Below are positions 23,111 to 37,270 of a stretch of 64,000 nucleotides of DNA, one piece after another (position 1 is the first letter of the stretch; each line of letters begins with the position of its first letter). Source of the DNA: Caprimulgus europaeus (taxonomy: Eukaryota; Chordata; Aves; Caprimulgiformes; Caprimulgidae); contig OU015525.1 of the NCBI GenBank assembly GCA_907165065.1, forward strand, positions 54,135,537-54,199,536, given 5' to 3'. The notes below the pieces were generated by a model. That model made no database searches and was not told where the DNA came from. It saw only the letters and a program-made list of their open reading frames with translations. Position numbers and translations under genes: made by a program.

Positions 23111-26100
23111 ATCACCACAGTTAAATAGATGGATACCTATGAGGATACAGGCTCAGAGGGCCTATCAAGGCCAGGAACATGAAGTATATTATCTAGTGTA
23201 TGTTAAACAATTCATTTTGGGTTAGTACTTCTTAGCACCTATTATAGATTGGTGGAACTATTTTAAAATAGGTTATCTGGTCAAGGTCACTTGTTCAGTT
23301 GTACCTCAGGGGATTGTGGTCAAAGGTGATCATAAAAAATTAATAATTCAAAGAGGATTTGGAGGTGAGTGTTGAGAATAATTGAGGCTTAAGAAATAAA
23401 TTCTATCTTTATTGCAATGTATTAGTTGAAATGAACTTCAGAAGATATGCAGATAGATGTACTGATAGTCAATAAAAAAGTTTTTTCACATGGTATACTA
23501 CTGGCCAGTGAAACACCTGGGCTAAATAGAAAATGGTCTTAAGAAACAAAGTATTTTGTTGATGTTATGTTGATATAGCTACTGGCAGGACTCAGCTGGT
23601 GCTGCTTTTTCTGCATGTGTTTCTTGTGACTGCAACTGGCCTGTCTCACCTCCAGTCTGTCCATTTTTATCGTGCCTTTTTCTCCAATTTTCTTTGATAT
23701 TCTGCAGCACCAGCTGAGACAGTCAATACCACAATCAGTGCAGGTTATTTTCTATCCCACAAGACATAAATTACAAACAAAGCAGAAAGAACATTGGGTG
23801 GGAATGGGCATTAGTCCACAGTGTAAATACATGAAGGACAACATCTGCACCCTCCAGAACTGAGAAAAGGTAACTGTCTCTCTCTGTTTTTGTCATAATG
23901 AGGAAACTCATTAAAGATTGTAAAGATAACAGAAATAGAAACAGAAATAAAATAGTGGGAATTTGTCTTGTGAAAACAGTGTGGAAAATTGTTGGAAATA
24001 TTAATCTGTACAGATCATTGCTATTATTTTTTGTAAAGTTTCATCTCTTCAGATGGGGCTCAGAATGATCACCTGAATGCTCAGTTGAATCTTTAATACT
24101 AGAAACTTGCAGTGCTCTGATTATAGGCAATGGAAACGTTCTCTCCCGTACACAATGAAGGATAACTGCAACTAATGGTTATATAAAGATCCTTTATGTG
24201 AGACAGGTATTTCTCCTTTGTCAAAGGACTGTGTTCAGAAAAACTCAGTTCCTTCCTATTGCCATGGGATCTGCAGCAATCTTCCATGAATTTCAGGTAA
24301 CTTGTTCCTGCTTCGGTTTATCCCAGACTCTCGGACACTGGAAGCCTCAGCACTGGGGAGATCATATCTAGGGAGGTCAAAAGCAATAGTAAAAATGAGC
24401 AGCTGCCATGTTCATGAACCATGTTTTGGTAGGAAATCCTAGGGTACTCCTGATCAATACCAAATTGTTGAAGTAAAGTAATCCCAAATCAGCATCTACA
24501 TTTACTAGTAAATAGCCTGTTATTAGTGACACAGCTTCCCAGCACATACAATATCCCTTTAATTCTTTAATAATCGTAGAATGGATGACTTGCAGTTGTT
24601 GATCATCAAGAATCAGTTGTCAAAAATTTTAGATGGATGGCAGTTAATAGGAGTTTGTTTGTCTCTTTTTTGGTTCTGAGGAGAAACAGTTTGTTGAATG
24701 TCTGTTGGTGAGTCAGCCAGTATTATGCAGTTCTAAACCTATGCTTAATACGTGTGAACTTCTGTTCTTAACAGATTTCAAATGTATGAGAAGCGCTGCC
24801 GTGGTGCATAATATCATTCACGTGACGCTGCCCTGTGCTGCAGTGTGGCTAACTGCCCAGTGATCAAGGTGTCCTAGGGCTTTCTAAATCTCACTGTTTC
24901 CTTCTCCCACTCTTCCTAAATGTCTTCTCCTCCAATTTAAATAAAAGTGTATGTATATGCGGAAGCAACTTTCTAATCTGTTTTTGTTTAAGCAGGTTTA
25001 ATTAGAATTTATTCTTACCACAGATTATAGATTTAGGCAGGTCACGGCTTCATTGGAAAGGTTTTGGGGTTTTATCTGTTTGAAGAATAAAACTGTAGAG
25101 GTGTATACACTAGAACGCTTCTGATATCCTTAGGATTACCCTCAGTGGGGTGTAAGCAGCTGTTTCCTCATGCTGTGACGTGGCTATTTTTGGTACTGAT
25201 CAGTCTGTGATTTACTTGGATGTGAACTTCCTGTTTTCTTCAGTTTCTTAGTAGCCTGAACAGTGTGAACTGTGTAAGATCTCAGGCAGCAAGGGTGTCT
25301 CACAAGAACAAGGATGCCTAATTCAGCCCAATGTTTTTCTACATGTGAGTCTACCAGACTCAGTCTTGTATGTGAAGTATAGACTGTGTCCTAAGGAAAG
25401 CCTGGTGGCCTTTAAGTGCATTTTTCATGGCCATTGTATCTCTCTATGCAGTTAAAACAGAGACTGATGGTATTGATCCACTCAGAAAAGTGTTGGTCCA
25501 CTCAAAAGTCATGAGATATAGATGCTTAAGCTTCAGCAATAAAATCTATCAGCAATAAAAGATAGTCTGTAACCTTTCAATTCTCATGGTTCTGAAGATG
25601 TCCTGGGAGTCTTTTCCACGTTCAGATACTTGGCAGACATTCATTTCGTATTTCATCTGGACTGAACGTGATGTAAAGCATGATAAGCCCCTCTGATGTT
25701 ATTCCTGATCCTTAATGAGTGAGTCTACTTAAGCACTTAAAAAGGAATAATTTTAGCTGGTGCATGCAGTTTTGTGTATGCGCCTCTTATCCTACTTTGT
25801 CCCATGGCAATTAAAGTTTCAATCTACTTTTGACAGTTGTGGGGTTTTTCCCATCTTGGGTCCAGCTGCCACAGCAGTCTTTCAAAACTTATTTTAATTT
25901 TGCTCCCCTTTTTCCTGACCTGTGGCTCTATCATTAGGATCTTTTATTCTCTGAAGGCATTACAAAATATTTCTCAATTTGTTCTGGAAAGATTTATGGG
26001 CACGTACAATGTCAAATTGGAGCCCTAAAAGAAATAGCTTCCAAGTTTCACTGATTGTTGTCAACTTGGCACCGACCAGATCTTCAGAAATCCAGTATCC

Positions 26101-29100
26101 ACATCTGATAAGTGCAAGTAATTAACACACCGGTTATATAATTTTAGTGGGAAGAATTAACCTTTTCTATCTTACTACTTCCTTCTGTTTGAATGTATGC
26201 AGAGGTATGTGTGTGTTCTTTTAATAACCAACACTCACACATCACTCCACTATTTTAGTTTGTGAAATCTGTTGCACCATTATTTTCCAGCCTGTCTTGT
26301 CTTCCTCCTGTTTGGCAGCTACAGGTTGAGAAACAGTCAAACTGTACTAAGCAGACTTCTCAGAATATATTTTACTCTGGTTGTCTGTTAGGAAGGTAAT
26401 TTTTGCTGAATGATCTTGCTACTATGGTGTTGCTAGTATCAAGTCTATGCTCTCTCTGTAACTTTTGAATTAGAGTTTAATTTCAGATTTAGGCAATATT
26501 TGTGTCATTATGTGTTATTGAACACCAGAGCAGGAAACTAAATGAGGCCACTGAGCTTAATTTCACTCATAAGTTGAGCTTCCAGAGGGAAATTTGCAAA
26601 AATGGCTTTAGTGTTGACAGCAATAAGGTTAAACCTTCTAAATGCTAGTGACAAGTTTGATTTGAAAGAAATAAAAGTTTTTGAAACATTACAGGCTATA
26701 TGCCGCATCTTTTCACCAAACCGACTTATTAATTATTCAAATAAGACATTGAATATTTGAACAAAATCTGTAATCCCTTCTTCAGTTAACACGGTACTTA
26801 CTTTTTAAAACTGCTGATGTACCATACTTTCCCCACTGCACCTGCAAGAAATGAATTGGTCCAATTTATGTACACAGAATAATATATTGTGCTTTAATGT
26901 TCAAGATATTATTCATTACTTCCTACTCATTTAAGCCTACTTACCTCCTTCATATTTTATTAGTGCCCTTTAAAAAAACATAAAAAATCAGTCATTTAGT
27001 TATTCAATTTTAAATTATGCAAATGATGTTAAATGCAATTATAATCTATTAATTATAGATACACCCTATGTGTTTTGTATGGATTGTATTTATTCACTAC
27101 AAATAATTAGGCACTTTAGTCCATTGCTGGTTTCATGACCAGAGCTTTATTATTGGATGTTTGTAAAGTGAGAGGAACACTTTTCAAATCAAATTAGCAT
27201 AATTTAGCTATTAGGAGTTTTCATTTAGCAGCAGTTTATCCACAGCATAACTAAAATATGCATTATTTTCTATAATGCCTTTGTTTTAAATAAGTTAAAA
27301 TAGCTGGTATAGATTTTTCAGGAATTGAAAATTTGTATTCTTATGTCGCCTGTGGCTCAGTGTATCTTTTAAGAAGTTTTCTAGCTGGAATAGAAGACGA
27401 CTTCTTAAACGTTTCCTGTAGTGCTTTAGTCATTGTCCTGTCAATGGAACAGATGATCAGCATTTTCTAGAAGGAATTTTTTGTTTTGCAACATACTGAT
27501 TTGATGGGCCCAAAAGATTCTGTGGGAAATGCTAAGTCCACTGAAAACGTGGCAGGCCATAGTTGGGCAGACCAGGGGGGTTGGCAAGCTTCCTTTCTCT
27601 CCTGCTGAGTTCCTGCCATCCCCTCTGTCTCAGTTTGATAGCTGCTCCCCCAGTTGCCCATTATGCGTGATCTCAGTGATGCCACTGCTTATGCTCTTGT
27701 GGGGCTACTGCTGTTTTCCAATGGTTTAGCTCTGCATCCATCCTAAGTAGCAGTTAGGTAGCCCTGGGTCCTCAGCAAGTCATCTGAGAGGTGAAGAGGA
27801 CATAGCCTGCCAAACAGCCATGAGAAGATACAGGCATCTTGATCAGGCAGAGAGAAAGATGAGCAGGGCAACTGGGGGATAAAATTGACGCCTAGGCTAA
27901 AGCTCATGGGAAGACAGGAGGTGGGAGGAAGGAAAAGCAGGCTTGTGAAATACAGTCAGTGAGAGTCAGTATTTCAGAAATTATATGATAGCAGCATCAA
28001 CCATGTAAAATTACTCGAGTTACTGGCTTCAGAGCTCAGTTCAGGACTGATGAAGAGTCATAATATTGACACTTCTTCACAAGACAGAAACAGCAGACCG
28101 GAGTCACTCTCCACAAACCCACACACAAGAGCTGAAAGAGTTAGATTTACAGCATGATTTGGAGTCCAAGGCAAGGAAGACCTCAAGCATGTGTTTAAGT
28201 CCAGTTGGTTTTATAGGAATGTAAGGGACTGTTTTAAAGTTGCTTTTAATATACATTCTTTTCTGGTTTACATTTTACCATTCACTTAAATGGAAGCAAC
28301 ACCAAGGGCATCAGAGATATAGTAGTTTAGACATGTTCATGTAATGGTGACAAAGCTTGAATACCTGTCCACCAAAACGGTGCAGTTTCTTCACCTTAAG
28401 ATCTTTAAAAGTTTCATGACTGACAATGCTCTGAGCTCAGTTATTACCTGTCTGTTTTTAAGCTGCTTGCCTGTGCAATAATAACTGTTCTTAATATATA
28501 ACAGAAAAGAAGCTCTTGTATCTAGAAGGGAGAGGTCTGAGTCTCTAGGAAACAGGCTATCTCCACTCTTACACCACACACCAAAGGGAGACAAAAAGAA
28601 GTGAGGACCTTCCACAGACTGGGGCTGTTCTGCAGCAGACATAGCTGTGGCTGCCTTCTGCTAACAAAGGTAACCTGAAGTAAAGGGAGTATAAGCTCCT
28701 TTTAGCGAAACTGTACATTTTTGTATCTGTCTTACCCAAACAGCAGCAGGATTCCCTTCTGAATAGAATGCCTCCTAGTGCTTGCTCTGGGATGGTGGAA
28801 GCTTCCATGCAGTGCACTATTGATTCCTGAAGTAAGCATGCAGTTTTAGTGTGAGATTAGTCTGGGAGAAGGTAACAGGAACACTTTGCCTTTGATGCTT
28901 AAATACTTGGCTGTACCACAGAGCTTAGATTTTTACTGTGATAAAATATTACCATTCAGATTGTTTACAGTAAATACCTACCCACGAGCAATCTCCGTGC
29001 TTTTCCTTACCAAGAATGATGACAAAGCAACAAAATTCCAGTAAAACATAACAAATGTTAAAAAGGTAGGTGAGATCCTCTGTCTGAACAGTAAAAGCAT

Positions 29101-29829
29101 CTACCTCCAACCCCACATGAATACTTAGGAAAAAAATGAGGTGACTTAAATAAATGGGAAAAGCTTGTAGTACAAACCTCTTTTTAGATTTTTATGTTCT
29201 TCCAAGATCCTCTGAATCTAAGCATGACTGTCAAGTTGAGACATGCTTTTTAATCTTGAGAAAAGCTGCATACAACAGTTCTTCAGTCTTTTGTGATACC
29301 AGTATTGCTCTTCCCAGTGCTGTCAACCGTCATTCATTCACTTTAGTGTATTGTTTGCTTGAACAGTATTTCAGAACATTGTCCTCTGCATTGGGCTGTG
29401 ATATCAGCTGAGCTTTTGTTCACTTAGCCTTGATTTTTATCTGCACCTATTTCTATTTGTCAGTGGTGTCTCTGGTCAAGTGAACAAATAACTACCGTAA
29501 AACTCTTAATTTTTAGTTTGTAGTTTTGCTTGTTCACCCACTCATACTTCAACTCCAGCTTTTATGCTCTGTGTATCACTGCTGTACAACACTTCTGTAA
29601 GGTTGGCATAATAAACTATGTAAAGATTCTGTGAATTAGGAAATCCTTAAAGTGGCACAGAGCCACTTTATCAGCTCCAGTACTGGAGCTACCTTGTTTC
29701 CAGGATAGCGAAGTATCACTCATTCCTGGCTGCTGTAATACCCCCTTGGGATATTGTGAACTGTGCCAGAGATCAGTTTTACTTCTGCAATGCTAACAAC
29801 AATTATTCATTATTCCTTATAATACAGGG

Positions 29830-30200
29830 AATTGGGAGCACCCAACAAAGCTATTAAGCAGCAGGTTTAAAGTGAAGAAAAGGTAATATTTTTCACACTG
29901 CTCATAATTATATTGTGGAGCTCATTGCCTCAAGATGCTATGAAGCCAAAATTATAAATGGGTTCAAAAATGGGCCAGACAAATTCATTATTAAACACAA
30001 TGGCTGTGTGCAGTCTCTGGCTGAGGAAGAGATTGCTAGAAAGCTACTGATTGCTAGAAGCTAAGAAGGTATACTGGGGAAAAATTCACTGTCTATTTGC
30101 TCTTCATACTTTTTTGTAAGCATCTGATACTAGTACTGTTGTAGAAAAAATAGTGGGTTGTATGGACCTCTGGTTTGACCCAGTATGGCTGTTAACACAC
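29830..30200 (+). mobile_element. Old CR1 LINE 3' end
   Basis: The stretch ends in TATGGACCTCTGGTTTGACCCAGTATGGCTGTT, the 3' signature of an older CR1 lineage shared with reptiles. Upstream it keeps the usual order: a block like 'attgtggagctcattgcctcaagatgctatg', then 'aaaaatgggccagacaaattcat', then 'tggctgaggaag'. It is heavily substituted and has no open frame. It is in the same orientation as PTPRM. The 5' limit is approximate. Confidence 0.8.
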
Positions 30201-33200
30201 ATAGGGAAAAAGAAACGGAATCAATGCTTCTGTATATACAAAGCAAACAATATGGTGTGAAATGGTAATTTTTTTTTTTTCAACATACTGGTGGCTGATT
30301 TTATAGAATTAACATCACTTCAGTTTTTAAAGAATGCAAAGAGTTCTTTAAGTTAGCTAGCATCCATGGTGTTTTCTAGTTCTTTTACTTTAGTAGCTGT
30401 TCTCCTGGTCTACTGTCTTGCTGTTAGACTGTGAAATGCAGGGAAAGAGAAGAAAATAAATTCAGTTGTACAGTGGTTTTATCTAAAATGCATAAAGCTA
30501 CTATACTCAGCCTAATCCTTGAGTCTTTATTCTGAGCAGTGCTTTATTCTGCAAAGAACCTTGTTTACATTAATTAGGCCCTTTTGAGAGGGTCATGTTC
30601 CTTAGAGTACATAGAGGTAGTGGGATTAAACTCCTAGTGTGGCAGTAAACCACTTCTTGCCTTTTGGAGAGCAAGAGAAGGACAGATATGAATTTTGAAA
30701 TTAAACATGTTGAGCTTCAAAACCACACCAAAGCATTTGCTTTAATTTTGAACTGGGAAAAACATTTCAAATCTAAGCAAATTTGATGTCTTGCTGCTTT
30801 TAGTTTTATACACATTTCATTTTTGCCACTGACTTTTTAATTCTCTTCTTTTACAGCATCGTCAGCTTGAATTTTACGTTTTGATGGTTACATTGTGAAT
30901 CAAGTCTATAGAACCGACAGTAGCTAGAACTGACAAAAACATTTGAATCCAGGGAAAATCACATAAATTGCTCATACTTTTTATATGTTTAATTGTAGAG
31001 CTGGTTAGAGATTGACATATTTTCCCTCCATTTGTCAGTTCTTTGCACAGCATTTGTGTTTATTTTACTGATATTTACTAAGCACATGTATCTCTGGCAC
31101 ACAAAGAAAGCTAAAAAAGGCTTGCTATCTGCAGCATTTAGGGCTTCATAGAGTTTAACTGTTTTGTGGATTGCTTTTTATTTCTTGTTACTGAGACTAT
31201 GTGTTTGTTATTTTTGGTGACTTTTTTTCAGAACACTATGATTCTGCCATCAATCAATTTTCAAACATTGCTGAGGTAGAAGGACAGCCTAGTTTGGAAG
31301 CAAATGTCTTTCCTGTTGACATAACTAGGAGTATGTTTCCTTTTAGCTCAAGTACACTACAGTGGAATTGCCTTAACTATCTTAAAAGGGATCAGGTTGG
31401 ATCTTTTTAAAATAGCCCTGCTCCAAGGGCCAAGAAATGAATGAAACTACCAAACTTTTATCTAGATACACACTGACACAGAGGCGTGCTTGTGCTTACT
31501 CAATATTTGCACTCATTCCCTAGAAGTGCTCCCGCTGATACCAGGAACCTTCCCACAGATAAAGCTTTACCTTTCCGTACATCCCCTCCTAGACGTGGGA
31601 ACTCCACTACTCCCCTACTGTCTACCACAGGAGGATAAGGTGAAAACATTCATAGTCCCATAGCTATTGCAGGAGTATTTGAAAGCACAGCGATAGAGTG
31701 GGATAGTGATTCTGCCTTCAATGGAGGTAATGCTGAACAATATGTAAGCTGTTCTACAGTTTTTGTGTTTCCTTGTTTAGTCCAGCCCAAACCTACACTA
31801 CATCTCTCACCCAGGTTCTACCAGTGCCATCTCCTTTTCTTGAGCGCAGCATTCAGGTCAGTAGTGGGGGTTCTCCTTCCTAACAGGAAAAGTGAGGAGC
31901 AGAAGGTGGACTACATTCCTGCTTTTCTTTTTTTAACTAGCAGCTCTCTTCCCCCCAGAAAAACAGTGTAAAGAGGTGCTGATTAGGGAGGCCAGGGTGT
32001 GGTAACAGCTCTGGGGAGGAGTTATACTAGGGTAGTGATTCTCTGTCTGGGATTGAGGGAGGAAAAGGTCACCTGTTCATCTGTCCTGTTTCTCCAGTTT
32101 TGCAGAATAGCAAGTGCCAGAGTCCCTGGAAACCTGACTGACTAATCTAGAAGTTTAATAGTAACATGATTTTTTTTTTTTTTTTGATGTCGTGAAAGAT
32201 CTGAATGGTGCTACCCATATGACTGCATTAGTGTGGAGGAGCAGTGTGTTGGAGTGCTCAAGCTTAGTACTGCAATAACATAAAAAAGCAAAAAAGGTTG
32301 CTTTCCTCTCTGTTTCCATGGAGAAAAAAAAATTAAAAATACACTGTAGAAAGTACTGTTTTTAATGCCACTAGTATACACCACATTTTAAAAAGCTGAA
32401 AATGTGCGCACATCAAACAATGAAGTACTTCATTCACCATACAGTTCTGCCCATGCGTGGAAAAGTTTTGGCATCTTCTAATGAAAAACAGAAAAGTTAT
32501 CTTGGTTTACGCTAAAATTCAAGTGTGATCTGGTATCATATCAAGTGTTGTATTTTAACTGATATGGCAAGTTTAGATGCCAGCTATTAAGACTACAGTG
32601 AAATTACCAAGAATTATAACTTCAAAACTTAGCTCCCTAATATGAAAAAAGTAAATTATACTTTTGAGGGTATTGTCTCAGATATACTTTTAAGTATATT
32701 CTTGTCAAACTAAGATTCAGCTTACAGAGATTGATTTAGGGTTAGGTAGGGAGGCAGAGTGGGACATGGAATCACCATGTTACATTAACAATTTGCACTA
32801 AATCCAGGCAGCTTACAGCTGCTAAAAGGTTTCTCCTGGAACCTTAAATGTTGTTGGCAGTGGGATACTATAAGTGTGGGAAAAAGCCAGAGTTAAAGGT
32901 TCACTGAGCCTGAATCAGTTTTACTGTCTTTTAATATCTTACTGGCTTTTACCAACTTCACCATTTTTACCATCCCAGTGTCCCAGGAGACTATTTTGTT
33001 TTGGAAGACAAATCTTTTCTTGTAACTTATGTTAGGTAATTCCAGGGCATTTCTAGTTTTGATGCAATCTGGGATGAAACCTAATTTTAAAGAATACTGT
33101 GTCCCATGTCCAGCAAATTTCTAGTGTCAGGAAGTTGTCCTAATCACTGAGCTGTCAGGTAAAATTTCAGTACCACAATCTGCATTCAAATGACTCCTAT

Positions 33201-33238
33201 ATCCAGCATTTAAAGAAATTGAGACCTTTCTTTCTCTT

Positions 33239-33630
33239 CAGCTGAGGGAACTGGGGTCATTTAGTCTGGAGAAAAGGACACTGGGGGGAGACCTTTTTGC
33301 TCTCTATAATTACCCAAAAGGAAGTTTTGGCAAGGTGAGTGTCAATCTCTTCTCCTACATAACAAGTGATAGGACGAGAGGAAATGGGCTCAAGTTGCAC
33401 CAGGGGAGGTGAAGATTGGATATTAGGAAAAATTCTTTCATCAAAAGGGTTGTCAAGCGTTGGAACAAGCTGCCCAGGGAATTGGTTGAGTCACCATCCC
33501 TGCCAGTATTTAAAAGATGTGTGGATGTGGTCCTTAGGGACATGGTTTAGTGGTGGACTTGGCAATGTTATGTTAACAGTTGGACTTTATGATCTTAAGG
33601 GTCTATTCCAGCCTCAGTGATTCTGTGGTT
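33239..33630 (+). mobile_element. CR1 LINE 3' end, + orientation
   Basis: From CAGCTGAGGGAACTGGGGTC onward the sequence follows the CR1 ORF2 C-terminus and short 3' UTR: TTTAGTCTGGAGAAAAGGAC, TAGGACGAGAGGAAATGGGC, TTGGATATTAGGAAAAATTC, GGAACAAGCTGCCCAGGGAA and GTGGACTTGGCAATGTTATG. It ends at GTGATTCTGTGG. Frameshifts and stops interrupt the former coding part. It abuts an oppositely oriented CR1 piece at about 33632. Confidence 0.9.
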
Positions 33631-33631
33631 G

Positions 33632-33830
33632 GTGAGAGTACACTCTGACCCATCATCCAGGTCATTAATGAAGATGTTAAACAGGATTCAACTCAGTATT
33701 GACATCCCTAACACTCCCTAGTATATGTCCTCCCTAGTACTCCATCTGGAAGTCTAGTCCCTACTGAGCTGACATCTCTGAATATCATAGCAGTAAGTCT
33801 TCCCCTGGTGTTTAAATGGGTATTTGTCTC
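33632..33830 (-). mobile_element. CR1 LINE internal fragment, - orientation
   Basis: Directly after the + strand CR1, GACCCATCATCCAGGTCATT then AATGAAGATGTTAAACAGGA then CTCAGTATTGAC matches the reverse complement of the CR1 reverse transcriptase region. It is parallel to 10880-10950 of the copy at 10 kb, with many differences. The fragment carries no CR1 3' end. The far boundary is uncertain because similarity fades after about 33800. Confidence 0.65.
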
Positions 33831-36800
33831 AAAGTTTGAACTTCGTTCAAATTTCAGGACTGGAATGCTTCAGTGCCAAAACACTCTTGTCCATCTAGCT
33901 CACTCTTCATAATTTTATCTGGTTCCCTTGGCAAGATTTGGCACATTGAATCTAATAATATTTTTAATGAGATATCTGATAAATTTAGACTTTATTGGAT
34001 TATTTTAAACAACTAGTAATTGGCTTAATGAGAGACAGATGCCTGGAATCTTTGTATTGTCTTGTAAGGGAAATATTTATATAGAGACTCAAATTTTTAA
34101 AAGTTTTATTTTATGGAGGGATGCAGAGAATAAAGGCATCTGCTGATATTCAACAGAGCTTTTATAATGTTGGCTTGCCTCAATTAATCTAGCTTGAGTG
34201 CAGTGTTCTAATGAAAGGAAATGTAGAATAAAAATGTAGAGCTGCAATGTATATAAATCTTGAAATGTTCACGGAGAGCTGATAAATTGCTGCATTTTGC
34301 TAAGTTTATGCAAAAGAGAAAATGAAGAAGCAGATTGCAAAAAACAAAATTATACATCAAGTCATTAAGCCTCCACCTTCATTACTGAAGAATTGTTTTG
34401 ATACTCAGCAAGATCAGAATCTGATCAAAAGAATAGCGAGGTGACACGTTCACAGGGGCCCTGCACATTAGGAAAAAACCCACTAAACAATGTCATGGGT
34501 ATCATGTAAGTGCAGAAGTATGATTACTCCTTTTCTGTTCTTAAAGCTGTGAATGTAAACAATATTTTGCAGTATTTTTTCTCTGTGGCTAACCCTTTAT
34601 TTGTTTGTTAAGTTTTTTATTTCATAACCTATTTGTGTTACATGGACTCAGTAACTTTTCAGTTAGCTCCCTTAGTCCATAAACAACTCATCTTTATGTT
34701 CTCACCATATTTTCCGTTAGAAAGAAAAGACTGTCCTGTCAAACAATGGCACTTTTCTTTGCCAGAGTCTGTTTTCTGTGAATGTTACATTTGGTTCGTT
34801 AGTTTGCTGAATTATGATGTTACTTGTACATAGTAAGTGTAAAACACTACCAAACTAGAGTAGAAGACACACCCTTGTTGCACATCTGCCCAGAGAGTAA
34901 CTGATGACACTCAAATTGCCATCTCCATCATTACTGCTGGAGATGGATTTTTTTTTCCGTTAGTTAGTCCAATATTTATTTCACTTGCAGAGTATATTCT
35001 CTGAATGTATGCTGTGCAAGTTGTAAATAAGAAGGAAGAAGAGATATTTGCACGGGAACATTCAGAGATCTCCGTTGTATTGAGCAAGGTCAATACAAAT
35101 CCAGAAGACTTCTCAAAGCTCTTTGAAAGCTTCTTTCTCAGACATGAGGAAAATACTAGTTAATTACATGGAAATAGAGTTGGACAATCCAAATGTACAT
35201 TGATAAGCTCCTGTGGATACCTGCCATAGTGAAACTGTCACTTGTGTATGGTATGTTTGTACTTCCCTGTTGACAAAGTACTAGTACCACATATCTGGTG
35301 TTAGGTTAATGATGCAGAAGTGGTCCTCAAGCGACAGTGTTTAGGGATAGCAACCTCTTTTTGCCTTCATTGTTAACCCAGAGTAATTCCACTTCACCTT
35401 ACCCACTAGCTGAGTCCAGGTCATTTGAATAGCCTGTGATCCCATGTATTATATATTTGAATAAACTGACTTTAAGCCTGGTTGATAAATTGCTGCAGGG
35501 ATACCTCTTGGAATTATAAAGTGCTGTATATACATCTCAAACATCAAAATAGGACAATTCAGGTTGGTGAACTGCTGCTATTCATTAGTGTGCCTAACCA
35601 GACACTCTTCATTCTAACAAGTCTTGGGGCTGTATTGAAGCACTGCTGTCTGTCAGTATACAGTGAGCACGCTAAAAATTATTACGTTGACAATTGACAG
35701 CAACACTTGTCATCATTGTCAGTCTTATTACTACCGCTACTATTTTTATGCTGATTATCTTTATATGCCATTAAATACTCTGTATTATTCTTTTAGTAGG
35801 TTCTCAGAGAGTTGTGGAATCGTCTAGGACCAACACCATTTTTTTCCAAAGTTTTTACCCACCCACTCCTTTCCAGTAAGTGTGTGGTTGTCCAGAGGGA
35901 AAATGATTTGCAGGAAGCAGTTACAGGGTGAGAGGCTGCAGAGGGATGTCTGGGAAAAGGAAACATAACTTTAAAAAGCTGGAGCCAGAATTTCTGAATA
36001 GTGAAGTAGCAGAAGCTCCCATCGCTGTGGAAGCATTCAGCAACTCTACTGTCACCCATTCCTGCTCTCCTCTGAGCAGAACAGAGTAGCAAATGATAAG
36101 CACAGGGACTGGATGCCAGCCAGGAAAAATGGGAAGTAGACATGTAGCTTTAGATAGAAGGATATCTTTTTTTTAGAATAAGGAAAACACTGAGCTAAAC
36201 TTCAAGCCTGGAAGAATGAATAATTATCTTTATATATGCTAGCAAAAAGTGTATTTGCAAACAAGCAAAGCAGACATCAAGGCACCAAATTTTCCTGTGA
36301 AGATCAAAAAATGTAATGAACCATCACAATTAAGTATTATCCTTTTTTGAAGGGGCACTGAAAGTAGACCCTTATCTGTTTTAGCCTGCCCTACTACTCT
36401 TACTTCCCTTGAAAAGTGCTATCTTACCCACTGGGAAAAACAACAGTGTGCAAAATATGTGTTCTGTCTGTGCACACCAATGTGCTCTGGCTTTTACCTT
36501 ATAGTTTAATACGATGTCAGTGTCACTCTGTAGCAGAATTAAAATCATATTATGTGAGCTCTGTTTTTTTTTTTTTATCTTCTATCCAAACTATATTAAC
36601 TAGAGCAGCCTAGATACACTCATGAAAACCCTTGAGGCTCACTTATTGAGCAAAATCTGAGGGGTGCTTTATCACTTCTGAAAGGTTAGATCAGCTGCGT
36701 GTACATTAGAGCTTGGATGAAGATAGGAGGGGTTTTATTCACTTTTCAAATTCAATGTTTGTTTGCTTTTGTTTTGTTTTTCCACATGCTGTTTTCTGTT

Positions 36801-37149
36801 GCTTCAGGGAATTTTATTACATTCAAGGTTTTTCCAAATTTTGTGGTTCTAAATCAGAAAAAGCTTGTCTTTACAGGGGGTTTGATGATGCTATCAAGTT
36901 TTCTATGCTTGGGTCAGCTGCTGATTTAGAGTCAGGCAGTTCTTGTGAATTCTGAGCTCAGCACACTGGCTTAATTGCAATGATTTATTCAGACAAAATC
37001 AGGCAAAAATATTACTGGATTAGCTAGAAATGTGTTAGAAGTCACCTTTCTTGTCAGTGTATGCGTCCAACTTCAATGTTGATCACTTTTCATTAGAAAT
37101 AATCTTCATCAAGCAGATGATAGAAGTGGACTGATGACTTAAAAAAAAT

Positions 37150-37270
37150 TTGTCTTTCTTCTTCTCCCCCTCTCCCTCCCTATTTATCTTTCTCTTTCTC
37201 TGTATTTTTCATTTTCATTTCTTTTTTTCCTTTTTTCCTTTTTTTCCTTTTTTCCTTTTTTTTTTTCTTG
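37150..37270 (+). repeat. Polypyrimidine tract with (T)6-8CC tandem units
   Basis: About 120 bases are almost pure C and T, starting with CTTTCTTCTTCTCCCCCTCT and ending in four or five units of T6-T8 followed by CC, then a T12-14 run. A few purines interrupt the first half. It is a low-complexity microsatellite in the large intron. Such tracts bind PTB-type proteins in RNA and can form triplex DNA, but nothing here shows a function. Confidence 0.85.

Noticed and set aside
23600-23870. Possible exon near TTCTGCAGCACCAGCTGAGACAG
   Set aside because: It has the look of an acceptor, but the reading frame from the preceding phase-0 exon meets stops and has no likeness to any phosphatase sequence.
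28391-28817. Overlapping - strand frames of 82-83 codons
   Set aside because: There is no start context, domain, repeat family or splice structure. They are typical chance frames in intron.
31234-31277. Possible cassette exon after TGACTTTTTTTCAG with a GTAGAA donor
   Set aside because: The length (44 nt) would shift the frame, the donor is weak, a stop follows at once in the frame-compatible reading, and nothing in the family matches.
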